Notes under the pieces: generated by a model
Told to the model about the DNA's origin: nothing
What the model saw: only the letters and a program-made list of their open reading frames with translations
Database searches by the model: none
Shown: positions 38,517 to 43,677 of the stretch, in pieces
Layout: the number at the start of each line of letters is the position of its first letter
How positions within the stretch are numbered: the stretch's first letter is position 1
From: a virus
IMG/VR virus record: IMGVR_UViG_3300029258_002542
Location: 1-43,677 of that record
Strand: one strand, 5' to 3'
DNA: 43,677 nt
Made by a program: the position numbers and the translations under genes

Positions 38517-38855
38517 ATGACCCCGTACATCTCCGCCGCCCAATTCGAACTGACCTGCGCCTATAAAACCCGTCGCGACACCGCTCGCGAAGTCGAGGCG
38601 GCGCTGGCGACTGACTTCATCGACTCGACTTCCTTCGCTGCTTGGCAAGCGGCCGTTAAGCGTGTTGAACTCTGGAAGTCAATCCACGCTTGGTTGACCG
38701 ATGGCAAGTCGGTCACCGAGCTCTTCGCGGCTCAGCGATCCAGCTGGACTTCCGCCGCCATGCGAGCTCAGGAATACGGTCAAGAGACCGTCGCGTCTGT
38801 TTACGTCCGAACCTTGGACATCCTCGAAGCCTGGGCCGTCAACGAAACGAAATAG
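38517..38855 (+). CDS. Small early protein, 112 aa
   Basis: Helical protein (TPYISAAQFELTCAYKTRR at the start, AAWQAAVKRVELWKSIHAWL in the middle). Nothing recognised. The start follows the recurrent leader. Part of a run of seven small genes without clear membrane or catalytic signals, typical of host-takeover genes. Confidence 0.7.
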   Translation: MTPYISAAQFELTCAYKTRRDTAREVEAALATDFIDSTSFAAWQAAVKRVELWKSIHAWLTDGKSVTELFAAQRSSWTSAAMRAQEYGQETVASVYVRTLDILEAWAVNETK

Positions 38856-38867
38856 GAGACCTCAATC

Positions 38868-39218
38868 ATGTTTAATGAACTCAACGCCCAACTGAAGACA
38901 ATCCGCGGCCGCACCTACGATTATGAGTCGGCCCTTGACAAGAACGTCCGGGACATGGCGGACGACGCCTACTACCAGGGGATGTACTACGGGACCAAAG
39001 TCTCGCTGCTCTCGAACTTCGTCGTGGCGATTAGTATTCGCAAGTCCGACTCCGCGGTGCCGATGACGGAGGCTGAGGCCATCCGTGCCGTCCGCGATGA
39101 CAACCTTCGTGGTTATCTGTCCAAGTGCGCCGAAGCGAACCGAGACGGCAACAAGGCCGGCGTCGACGCGTTCCTCAGCTTCATGGCCTTGATCGAGAAA
39201 ACACTTTTGGAGGGATAG
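38868..39218 (+). CDS. Small early protein, 116 aa
   Basis: Protein beginning MFNELNAQLKTIRGRTYDYE, with an alpha-helical middle (DDAYYQGMYYGTKVSLLSNF) and an acidic end. No family recognised. Ribosome site GGAGA precedes the ATG by 9 bases. Neighbours are of similar size and probably co-transcribed. Confidence 0.7.
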   Translation: MFNELNAQLKTIRGRTYDYESALDKNVRDMADDAYYQGMYYGTKVSLLSNFVVAISIRKSDSAVPMTEAEAIRAVRDDNLRGYLSKCAEANRDGNKAGVDAFLSFMALIEKTLLEG

Positions 39219-39222
39219 AATA

Positions 39223-39441
39223 ATGGACAAGACGCTTCAAGCCTATGCTGATGTACTCTTTGACCTCGCGGACCGGATGCCCAACGAGCCTGGCGTTCAA
39301 GTGAGCATTGCGATTGACGCGCTGCTCCGCGCCGCTTCGCCCGAAGCCGTCTGCTTCGTCTATGAGGTTGCTGAGGCGGACTGTGTGCTCCGCCGGATGA
39401 TTGACGATATAAACACTTGCCGAAAGGAATCGGACTCATGA
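39223..39441 (+). CDS. Small early protein, LF-LA-R family member 2, 72 aa
   Basis: Begins MDKTLQAYADVLFDLADRMP. The LFDLADR motif near residue 12 corresponds to LFTLAVR in the 37943 gene and IFELAVR in the next gene. It continues with VSIAIDALLRAASPEAVCFV. Likely a paralogue. Stop overlaps the ATG of the next gene (ATGA). Confidence 0.7.
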   Translation: MDKTLQAYADVLFDLADRMPNEPGVQVSIAIDALLRAASPEAVCFVYEVAEADCVLRRMIDDINTCRKESDS

Positions 39442-39698
39442 GGAAGTACGTCGAAGCGATTTTCGAACTGGCAGTTAGGATTGACAAGAGCCAACCGCGA
39501 CCGGGGATGCCCGGGGATAACAAGTCGGCTGACGCCGCCACGGCGCTCCTGGCCGCCATGACCGTCCGCGACCTTGAGTTTGGCATTGACTACTGCTACG
39601 CCAAGGCGTGCCAAGCAGAAGACGACCTGCGCTCCCACGTCGCTGGTTTGTGGGAAGCAGTCCGTGAGTGGTACATCGACGAAAGGGAAAGCCGATGA
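39438..39698 (+). CDS. Small early protein, LF-LA-R family member 3, 86 aa
   Basis: Begins MRKYVEAIFELAVRIDKSQP. The IFELAVR motif is shared with two neighbours. The middle DAATALLAAMTVRDLEFGID resembles IAIDALLRAASPE of member 2. AAGGA ribosome site. Tight ATGA overlap on both sides. Confidence 0.7.
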   Translation: MRKYVEAIFELAVRIDKSQPRPGMPGDNKSADAATALLAAMTVRDLEFGIDYCYAKACQAEDDLRSHVAGLWEAVREWYIDERESR

Positions 39699-39982
39699 AG
39701 AACCTAGAGCCGATCATTGTCCGACTCCGCGACATCGCGGCAACCCACCGCCGAGCGCTTGAAGCTGGCGAGATCAATCGAGTGAACAAGACCGCGATGA
39801 TCGTCGAAGCCTTGTGGCACGAAGTCCTCACGAGGTACCAAGAGAAAGGTGGCGGCTATGCCGTCGCCGAGTGCCATAAGGCTTGGGACGCTTGGGAGAA
39901 TCGGTCTGACCTCGCGGACCGCGCCATTCAGATCGTGAACGCCCAGATCACCACCTGGCAGCGCAACGGCGATCTTGACTGA
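39695..39982 (+). CDS. Small early protein, 95 aa
   Basis: Begins MKNLEPIIVRLRDIAATHRR and ends with a tryptophan-containing helix (WENRSDLADRAIQIVNAQ). Start at ATG 39695 follows GAAAGGGAAA; it overlaps the previous stop. It is the last gene before the 12-bp hairpin and second repeated promoter. Function unknown. Confidence 0.7.
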   Translation: MKNLEPIIVRLRDIAATHRRALEAGEINRVNKTAMIVEALWHEVLTRYQEKGGGYAVAECHKAWDAWENRSDLADRAIQIVNAQITTWQRNGDLD

Positions 39983-39992
39983 TGATATGCCG

Positions 39993-40025
39993 CCAGGCGG
40001 TCCGGATGCGACACGGGCCGCCTGG
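39993..40025 (+). terminator. Strong hairpin after the small-gene run; possible terminator
   Basis: CCAGGCGGTCCG (39993-40004) pairs with CGGGCCGCCTGG (40014-40025), a 12-bp stem with one G-U, closing a 9-base loop. The nearest T tract (ATTTT) is about 17 bases further, so a classical intrinsic terminator is not certain. It stands between the last gene of the run and the second promoter copy. Confidence 0.55.
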
Positions 40026-40070
40026 GAGCTCCGGAAAGAATTTTGGACAAAACGAGAATTATTCGCGACC

Positions 40071-40106
40071 TGGGGTGTACGAGCTGGCCGATACTTGGTA
40101 ATATTA
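40071..40106 (+). promoter_or_regulatory. Repeated promoter element P2
   Basis: Second copy of the 36-base element (34 of 36 identical to 37858-37893). The -35 is TGTACG and the extended -10 is TGGTAATAT, spacing 17. It drives the small acidic protein gene at 40153. The differences fall at one spacer base and one -10 base. Confidence 0.75.
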
Positions 40107-40152
40107 AGACATCACAAACACAACACCCAACCGACCAACCACGAGAAAAATC

Positions 40153-40278
40153 ATGAACGAACGCGAATACGAACGCCGCTGCGAACTGGAAGCTGAGGGA
40201 TGCGATTTCGAAGAAACAGAAATGCGTCTCGAAGAAGAAGCTGAGGAAGAACGATACAATCGGGAAAATCAAGAATAA
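40153..40278 (+). CDS. Small acidic protein, 41 aa
   Basis: Short frame encoding MNEREYERRCELEAEGCDFE and continuing with many glutamates (EEAEEERYNRENQE). It is preceded by the repeated promoter but by only a weak ribosome site (ACGAGAAAA). Such tiny acidic proteins are often DNA-mimic or host-binding inhibitors in phages; this is inference only. Confidence 0.6.
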   Translation: MNEREYERRCELEAEGCDFEETEMRLEEEAEEERYNRENQE

Positions 40279-40292
40279 TTTCCCCACGGGGG

Positions 40293-40320
40293 TTTACAAA
40301 CCCCAACGACTTGATACAAT
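40293..40320 (+). promoter_or_regulatory. Strong sigma-70-like promoter
   Basis: TTTACA (40293-40298), 16 bases, TACAAT (40315-40320) preceded by TG (TGATACAAT), an extended -10 form. It starts inside a small hairpin, GGGGTTT-AC-AAACCCC (40288-40303), which could serve as an operator or as a terminator for the previous gene. The gene at 40371 follows. Confidence 0.7.
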
Positions 40321-40370
40321 GATACTTATCACTTGACCACGACCTTCACTACAAACCACGGAGAACTATC

Positions 40371-40721
40371 ATGGCAATCACGACCGAACAAATCACCATC
40401 CAAATCATGAACACTGTCAACGCCGCGAAGGAAGAGCTCGCTCGCTGCCGCACGCATCACGACCACTCCGCTCGTTACCACGAAGCACGCTGGTGGAAAA
40501 TCCTGATGATGGAATTCCAACGCGGCTACGACGCCTCGCTCGAACGTGGCAAGGGAATGACTGGTCGCGAAGCCTTCGACCACACCGTCCGCGTTCTGAC
40601 ACCCAACTGGCACGGACGACTGGAGTCTTGCCTCAATCACAACTGCCTGCCCGAAGCACGAGCGACGACCACCATGCTCCGCTTCGTGAACGAAGTCCAA
40701 GAGGATATGCGGACCGCCTAA
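40371..40721 (+). CDS. Small early protein, 116 aa
   Basis: Begins MAITTEQITIQIMNTVNAAK, with an HDHSARYHEARWWKILMMEF segment and a helical end. It has three histidines around residues 25-35 and no recognised family. The stop TAA overlaps the first base of the second hammerhead ribozyme, repeating the arrangement at 38200. GGAG ribosome site. Confidence 0.7.
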   Translation: MAITTEQITIQIMNTVNAAKEELARCRTHHDHSARYHEARWWKILMMEFQRGYDASLERGKGMTGREAFDHTVRVLTPNWHGRLESCLNHNCLPEARATTTMLRFVNEVQEDMRTA

Positions 40722-40791
40722 GCAACAAATCGAAACGCCTTCGGGCGTCATGGCGTGAGGGTTCGCGCCATCTGACGAGAAGCCAGTTGCT
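40721..40791 (+). ncRNA. Type II hammerhead ribozyme (HHR-2)
   Basis: The core is complete. Stem II is formed by AGCAAC (40721-40726) with GUUGCU (40786-40791) and by UC (40730-40731) with GA (40779-40780), separated by an internal loop. GAAA follows at 40732-40735, then stem III ACGCC-UUCG-GGCGU (40735-40748), cleavage base C at 40749, stem I AUGGCG/CGCCAU (40750-40755, 40766-40771) with a 10-base loop, and CUGACGA (40772-40778). The sequence of stem III and its loop is identical to HHR-1, whereas stems I and II differ but keep their pairing. Cleavage is expected between 40749 and 40750. Confidence 0.92.
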
Positions 40792-40820
40792 GCTCAGCCC
40801 ACTCACTACAGGAGCCTATC

Positions 40821-41276
40821 ATGGCCAAAGTAACGAAGAAGACCGCCGCCTCGAAGCCCGCCGCCGCCGCCGCCAAGTCCGCCGCCCCCGGCACGACCGA
40901 AGAGAAGCCGAAGAAGGCCAAGCGAATCGCTTACCCGACGCTCAACGTCGAAGAGGGTGACAACGGCAAGGCGACCACGCCGCTCGACGCGATCCCCGAG
41001 GACTATGACTCGAAGAAGCACCTGCCGCTGCGTCGCAAGGACTTCTCCGACGAGTCGATGTGGTTCGACATGAAGGCGGACGAATACGACGGCAAGGCTG
41101 CCGCGTTCCGCAAGCAAGCCGCTGACTGGCGTGCCATGGGCTCCAAGGCCGACCGTGCGAAGGCCAAGCGCCTCATCGCCATGAAGGCGAAGATGGCGGA
41201 GCTCGAAGCCGCGCTGAAGGCCGAAGGCATCGACACCGATGCGCTGCTCGGCACCGACGAAGACTCGGACGAATAG
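40821..41276 (+). CDS. Basic/acidic helical protein, 151 aa
   Basis: The N-terminus is alanine- and lysine-rich (KKTAASKPAAAAAKSAA), resembling histone-like tails, followed by an acidic middle and a helical C-terminus (AKRLIAMKAKMAELEAALKA, then GTDEDSDE). It may bind DNA through the basic tail. It follows HHR-2 and ends before the strong terminator. No family recognised. The leader CACTACAGGAG is a variant of the recurrent motif. Confidence 0.7.
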   Translation: MAKVTKKTAASKPAAAAAKSAAPGTTEEKPKKAKRIAYPTLNVEEGDNGKATTPLDAIPEDYDSKKHLPLRRKDFSDESMWFDMKADEYDGKAAAFRKQAADWRAMGSKADRAKAKRLIAMKAKMAELEAALKAEGIDTDALLGTDEDSDE

Positions 41277-41292
41277 TCGTCTGACGTCTGAC

Positions 41293-41335
41293 GACATGGC
41301 CGCTCGCCCGCGGGGGCGGCCATGTCTTTCTTCTC
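41293..41335 (+). terminator. Rho-independent terminator
   Basis: GACATGGCCGC (41293-41303) pairs with GCGGCCATGTC (41316-41326), an 11-bp GC-rich stem with a 12-base loop, followed by TTTCTTCTC. It lies 17 bases after the preceding stop codon. This is the best intrinsic terminator in the window. Confidence 0.85.
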
Positions 41336-41340
41336 CCTCT

Positions 41341-41354
41341 CATACTACAAAGGA
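41341..41354 (+). promoter_or_regulatory. Recurrent leader with Shine-Dalgarno, copy 3
   Basis: CATACTACAAAGGA precedes ATG 41363 with 8 bases of spacing; it shares CATACTACAAAGG with the leaders at 38256 and 38493. Confidence 0.6.
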
Positions 41355-41362
41355 ATAATCTG

Positions 41363-41467
41363 ATGCCCGCCGACTGGAAATACGACGACGACTATGATCC
41401 CCACGTGGTCGCTCTCATGAACGCCGACCTCGACGATGTTTTCCCCGAACTAGAGGAGTGCGAATAA
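41363..41467 (+). CDS. Very small acidic protein, 34 aa
   Basis: Encodes MPADWKYDDDYDPHVVALMN and ends DVFPELEECE. The ribosome site is the recurrent leader. Its stop TAATG overlaps the start of the next gene. The acidic, aromatic composition suits a small inhibitor or regulatory peptide, but no function is known. Confidence 0.6.
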   Translation: MPADWKYDDDYDPHVVALMNADLDDVFPELEECE

Positions 41468-41778
41468 TGTCTCTCCGCGTCAATGTTGAGATGTACCGGA
41501 CTCGGCTCAAGAGCCTCGAGTCGCCGGGCCACGCAGCCCGCCTCAATGCCATGATCGAGCACGAGGTCGAATGCCTCGCCAACATACAGGCGCGGCTTGA
41601 TCGCCTCATTCACGAGCGAGACAACTTGCCCGACGTCATTGCCACCACGCGAGCGAACCTCAAGGACGCGCTCAAGCGCGAACGACTGGGCGAGCACGCC
41701 AAGGCTGTCGACAAGATGCTCGAGCTCCAAGCAAAAATCCAGGAGATGGAAGATGCTGCCCGTAACGAAGACGACTGA
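41467..41778 (+). CDS. Coiled-coil protein, 103 aa
   Basis: Begins MSLRVNVEMYRTRLKSLESP. Two long helices with heptad leucines (ANIQARLDRLIHERDN; KMLELQAKIQEMEDA) suggest a coiled-coil dimer. It overlaps the DNA ligase start by 26 bases and may be an accessory of that enzyme. No family recognised. Confidence 0.7.
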   Translation: MSLRVNVEMYRTRLKSLESPGHAARLNAMIEHEVECLANIQARLDRLIHERDNLPDVIATTRANLKDALKRERLGEHAKAVDKMLELQAKIQEMEDAARNEDD

Positions 41779-42553
41779 GTGGAAGGGCCAAGACTTTCGC
41801 TGGCTCCACTTCAAATATGATGGCATCGCACTCGTTTGCCGCAAGCAAGGCGCGGAGTGCTGGACCCGTCGACCGACCAACCTCGCGGAGCAAATCTCAT
41901 ACGCTCCGTTCTACGAGCTCCTCAAGCGACTGCCGCCGGCTGTCGACGTCTGGGGCGAGCTCTACTGTCCTGGTAAGCCCGCGTCCTACGTCAAGTCCGC
42001 GATCAAGAAGCAAGAGCCGCTGAGCTTCCAAGCGTTCGCTGTTCCGACGCTTGGCGAAGACGCGGAGCTGTCCTTCGTCAGTCGGTGGTGCGCCGGCTAC
42101 GGGCTTGACTTCGCGCCGTACTTCCAGCCGCCCGGTTGTGGAATGGAAGAGGCCTTCGTTCAACTCCGAGCAGCGATGCCGGACATCGCGCCCGACCTCG
42201 AGGGCTTCGTGCTCAAAGCCGGTCACCTCGGACCGTGGTGGAAGTGGAAGCCGATTCGCTCCGCGACGTGCGTCATCACCGGAACGAGGGATGGCCAAGG
42301 CAAGCACCTGGGACTCATCGGTTCACTCGAGGTTTCGTGCTACGTCAATGGCATCTTGACGCCAGTCGCGTTCGCGGGTGGATTTGACGACGAGACTAGG
42401 GCCGACATGACGCTCATGGGCGACCGCTTGATCGGCAGAATCTGTGAAGTCCACTATCAATACGTCGGGAGCAAAGGGCGCCTTCGGCACCCACGGTTCA
42501 TCCGCTTCCGGGACGACGTGGCTCTCGAAGCGTGCTTATTGACGCTCAGCTAG
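41753..42553 (+). CDS. ATP-dependent DNA ligase
   Basis: Protein of 266 residues with the core of viral ATP-dependent ligases. Motif I is HFKYDGIAL with the adenylated Lys at 21, motif III is DVWGELYCP, motif IV is LEGFVLKAGH and motif V is WWKWKP. The OB-fold follows (IGRICEVHYQYVGSKGRL). It is the minimal form without N-terminal DNA-binding domain. It joins nicks during replication and repair. The start at 41753 follows AGGAG and lies inside the coiled-coil gene. Confidence 0.93.
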   Translation: MLPVTKTTEWKGQDFRWLHFKYDGIALVCRKQGAECWTRRPTNLAEQISYAPFYELLKRLPPAVDVWGELYCPGKPASYVKSAIKKQEPLSFQAFAVPTLGEDAELSFVSRWCAGYGLDFAPYFQPPGCGMEEAFVQLRAAMPDIAPDLEGFVLKAGHLGPWWKWKPIRSATCVITGTRDGQGKHLGLIGSLEVSCYVNGILTPVAFAGGFDDETRADMTLMGDRLIGRICEVHYQYVGSKGRLRHPRFIRFRDDVALEACLLTLS

Positions 42554-42563
42554 CCCACACCGT

Positions 42564-42616
42564 GCTTCGGACCCTGGGGCCGCATGTTCCTGCGCTCCGG
42601 GGTCCGAGGCTCTTAT
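42564..42616 (+). terminator. Terminator-like hairpin after the ligase gene
   Basis: GCTTCGGACCCTGG (42564-42577) pairs with CCGGGGTCCGAGGC (42597-42610), 14 bp with two G-U pairs. A small inner stem CGCA/TGCG sits in the loop. A short TCTTAT follows. It separates the ligase from the last small-gene run. Confidence 0.65.
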
Positions 42617-42661
42617 ATCGCGAATATGGAGCTCTCACTCTAGTGTACGGAGGTATATGTG

Positions 42662-43048
42662 ATGCGGAAGATTTATGACAAGATTCTACTTGGTGGCCGG
42701 ACCGCGCTGCTCGTGACCGATCCTGACGCCGGGACCGCGGTTTGCTCGAGCTGCTGCTTCCACATTGATCAGGCTTGCAAGCGACCAGTCGACGTCGATG
42801 ACTGCTCGCGGGTATCACTCACGGCGTTCTACGTCTGGGACGAGGTAAAAGTCGACGGACCGTGGACTCTTATGCTGTCTCTGATCGAGGCGCACCGCGA
42901 CCGCGTGTTCTCTATCAGGTTCCCCGCTCCGACGCGCGTAGAGATCAGACTGGGCGACCTCGCATACGTTTTCGACGCGCGGTTCGTCAAGAGCCTTGAG
43001 TCGGAAATCACCACCGCCCTTCTCGAGATGCAAAGGAAGCTCGGATGA
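42662..43048 (+). CDS. Hypothetical protein, 128 aa
   Basis: Begins MRKIYDKILLGGRTALLVTD. ATG 42662 follows GGAGGT by 7 bases and is preferred to GTG 42659. A Cys pair (CSSCCFHIDQAC near residue 28) suggests a metal site. The C-terminal part is beta-alpha (VEIRLGDLAYVFDARFVKSL). No family recognised. The intergenic region upstream holds only the terminator and a TTATAT sequence. Confidence 0.65.
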   Translation: MRKIYDKILLGGRTALLVTDPDAGTAVCSSCCFHIDQACKRPVDVDDCSRVSLTAFYVWDEVKVDGPWTLMLSLIEAHRDRVFSIRFPAPTRVEIRLGDLAYVFDARFVKSLESEITTALLEMQRKLG

Positions 43049-43326
43049 AGTTGATTATTATGGTGCCCGGTAGTTGTGAAGGCTGCATGTACGAATTGCA
43101 TGACGGCAAGCAACGGGTTGGTTGTACGCGGACCGCGAAGGAAGACGTGCCCGCGTGCTTAGAAGGTTATCACTACCAAGCCACGGAGGCGGAGTACGAA
43201 GACGAGGAAGGTCTGACGTGCGAAGGCTGTGACTTTTACCGATGCGATCATGGCTGCCTCGCGCCCCAGACGGACCTTCCTCCGTCCAAGCGCTGTTGGG
43301 CGGTCGGAAAGGTTTGGAAGAAATGA
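43045..43326 (+). CDS. Cysteine-rich protein, 93 aa
   Basis: Begins MKLIIMVPGSCEGCMYELHD. Eight cysteines in two clusters (SCEGCMYE; TCEGCDFYRCDHGC) suggest two zinc sites. Overlaps both neighbours by 4 bases. Function unknown. Confidence 0.65.
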   Translation: MKLIIMVPGSCEGCMYELHDGKQRVGCTRTAKEDVPACLEGYHYQATEAEYEDEEGLTCEGCDFYRCDHGCLAPQTDLPPSKRCWAVGKVWKK

Positions 43327-43535
43327 CGCCAGCATATTGTGGGAATTGCGGGTGGCGCAAAGACCGCCGCTGCAAGAACTCACGGTCCGTTCGTAAGATC
43401 GTGGATCGCAGCACCCAGCCGTGTGGCCATTGGGCGACGCGTGACGAGGTCATCGCGGCGCAAGCTGCTGTGATGGTTGGAATTCAGCCCGACGTGCATG
43501 AAGCTATCATTGCAATGAGGAGGGCTCAGCGATGA
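43323..43535 (+). CDS. Zinc-ribbon-like protein, 70 aa
   Basis: Begins MTPAYCGNCGWRKDRRC and has a later Cys (CGHWAT), giving a probable C-x2-C ... C ... C zinc site, then a helix (DEVIAAQAAVMVGI). It ends with a TGA overlapping the start of the gene that crosses the junction. Confidence 0.65.
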   Translation: MTPAYCGNCGWRKDRRCKNSRSVRKIVDRSTQPCGHWATRDEVIAAQAAVMVGIQPDVHEAIIAMRRAQR

Positions 43536-43677
43536 AGGTGGGACAACTGGTCTTCGCGTCAAAGTACGCTGATCGTGATTGGAACGATCCGTGGGCGATT
43601 GGCTACGTCGTAGTGCTCTACATCGACGGCAGCGTCGTTGTTGGCGACTCGCAAGGTAAGTCGCTCGAGTTGGTCGG
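43532..43677 (+). CDS. 5' part of the gene that continues at position 1
   Basis: ATG 43532 with AGGAGG 11 bases upstream starts MKVGQLVFASK. The 146 bases here equal the opening of the gene whose end is at 301. Read across the join, the complete product is about 100 residues. No family recognised. Confidence 0.75.
   Translation, partial: MKVGQLVFASKYADRDWNDPWAIGYVVVLYIDGSVVVGDSQGKSLELV
43534..43677. repeat. 144-bp direct terminal overlap (copy 2)
   Basis: Exact copy of bases 1-144. Unique circular length would be 43,533 bp. Confidence 0.95.

Noticed and set aside
39975-40196. Protein-coding frame of 73 codons
   Set aside because: Starts with TTG, runs across the hairpin and the repeated promoter, and has no ribosome site.
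1-43677. CRISPR array, IS element or integrase
   Set aside because: No spaced direct repeats, transposase motifs or recombinase signatures were seen.

Overview
The window is the complete or near-complete genome of a tailed double-stranded DNA phage with siphovirus-like gene order. All convincing genes lie on the + strand, packed with ATGA-type or short overlaps. The last 144 bases (43534-43677) repeat the first 144 exactly, so the contig closes into a circle of about 43,533 bp or is a terminally redundant permuted molecule. One gene (start 43532, end 301) runs across the junction. There are no tRNA genes that I can see and no integrase or repressor, so a lytic lifestyle is likely. Serine-rich linkers in the tail protein and the lipoprotein-plus-protease style recall phages of Planctomycetes, but the host is only a guess.

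Layout. 1-4.5 kb: small genes, a PD-(D/E)XK (VRR-NUC-like) nuclease, a helical HMUDK_hel/aGPT-PPlase-like protein of the thymine-hypermodification superfamily, a large imperfect inverted repeat with an AT-rich core, a sigma-like protein, a zinc-motif protein, and a strong three-way-junction RNA candidate. 4.2-5.7 kb: small membrane protein, SAM methyltransferase, glycosyltransferase. 5.7-17.7 kb: large terminase, DUF935-type portal, a lipoprotein trypsin-like protease, a virion protein, a gp36-like connector, a Mu gpF-like minor head protein with a HExxH C-terminus, protease/scaffold, decoration protein, lambda-E-like capsid and a virion morphogenesis protein. 17.7-26.1 kb: tail genes with a programmed -1 frameshift, tape measure, a modular adhesin, and a GT25-sulfotransferase fusion. 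26.2-37.8 kb: replication and nucleotide genes (SNF2 helicase, primase fused to an MCM-like helicase, MazG, thymidylate-synthase homologue, dNMP kinase, PolA). 37.9-43.5 kb: many small early-type genes, promoters, terminators, an ATP-dependent DNA ligase, and two hammerhead ribozymes.

The two most unusual things are (1) two type II hammerhead ribozymes, at 38200-38250 and 40721-40791, each with every core nucleotide intact and each starting at the last base of an upstream stop codon, and (2) a probable DNA-base hypermodification pathway: a thymidylate-synthase-fold enzyme, a dNMP kinase and a MazG pyrophosphohydrolase encoded together, plus the HMUDK_hel/aGPT-PPlase-like protein. These genes could make a modified deoxynucleotide, replicate it into DNA with the phage PolA, and remodel it further on DNA.
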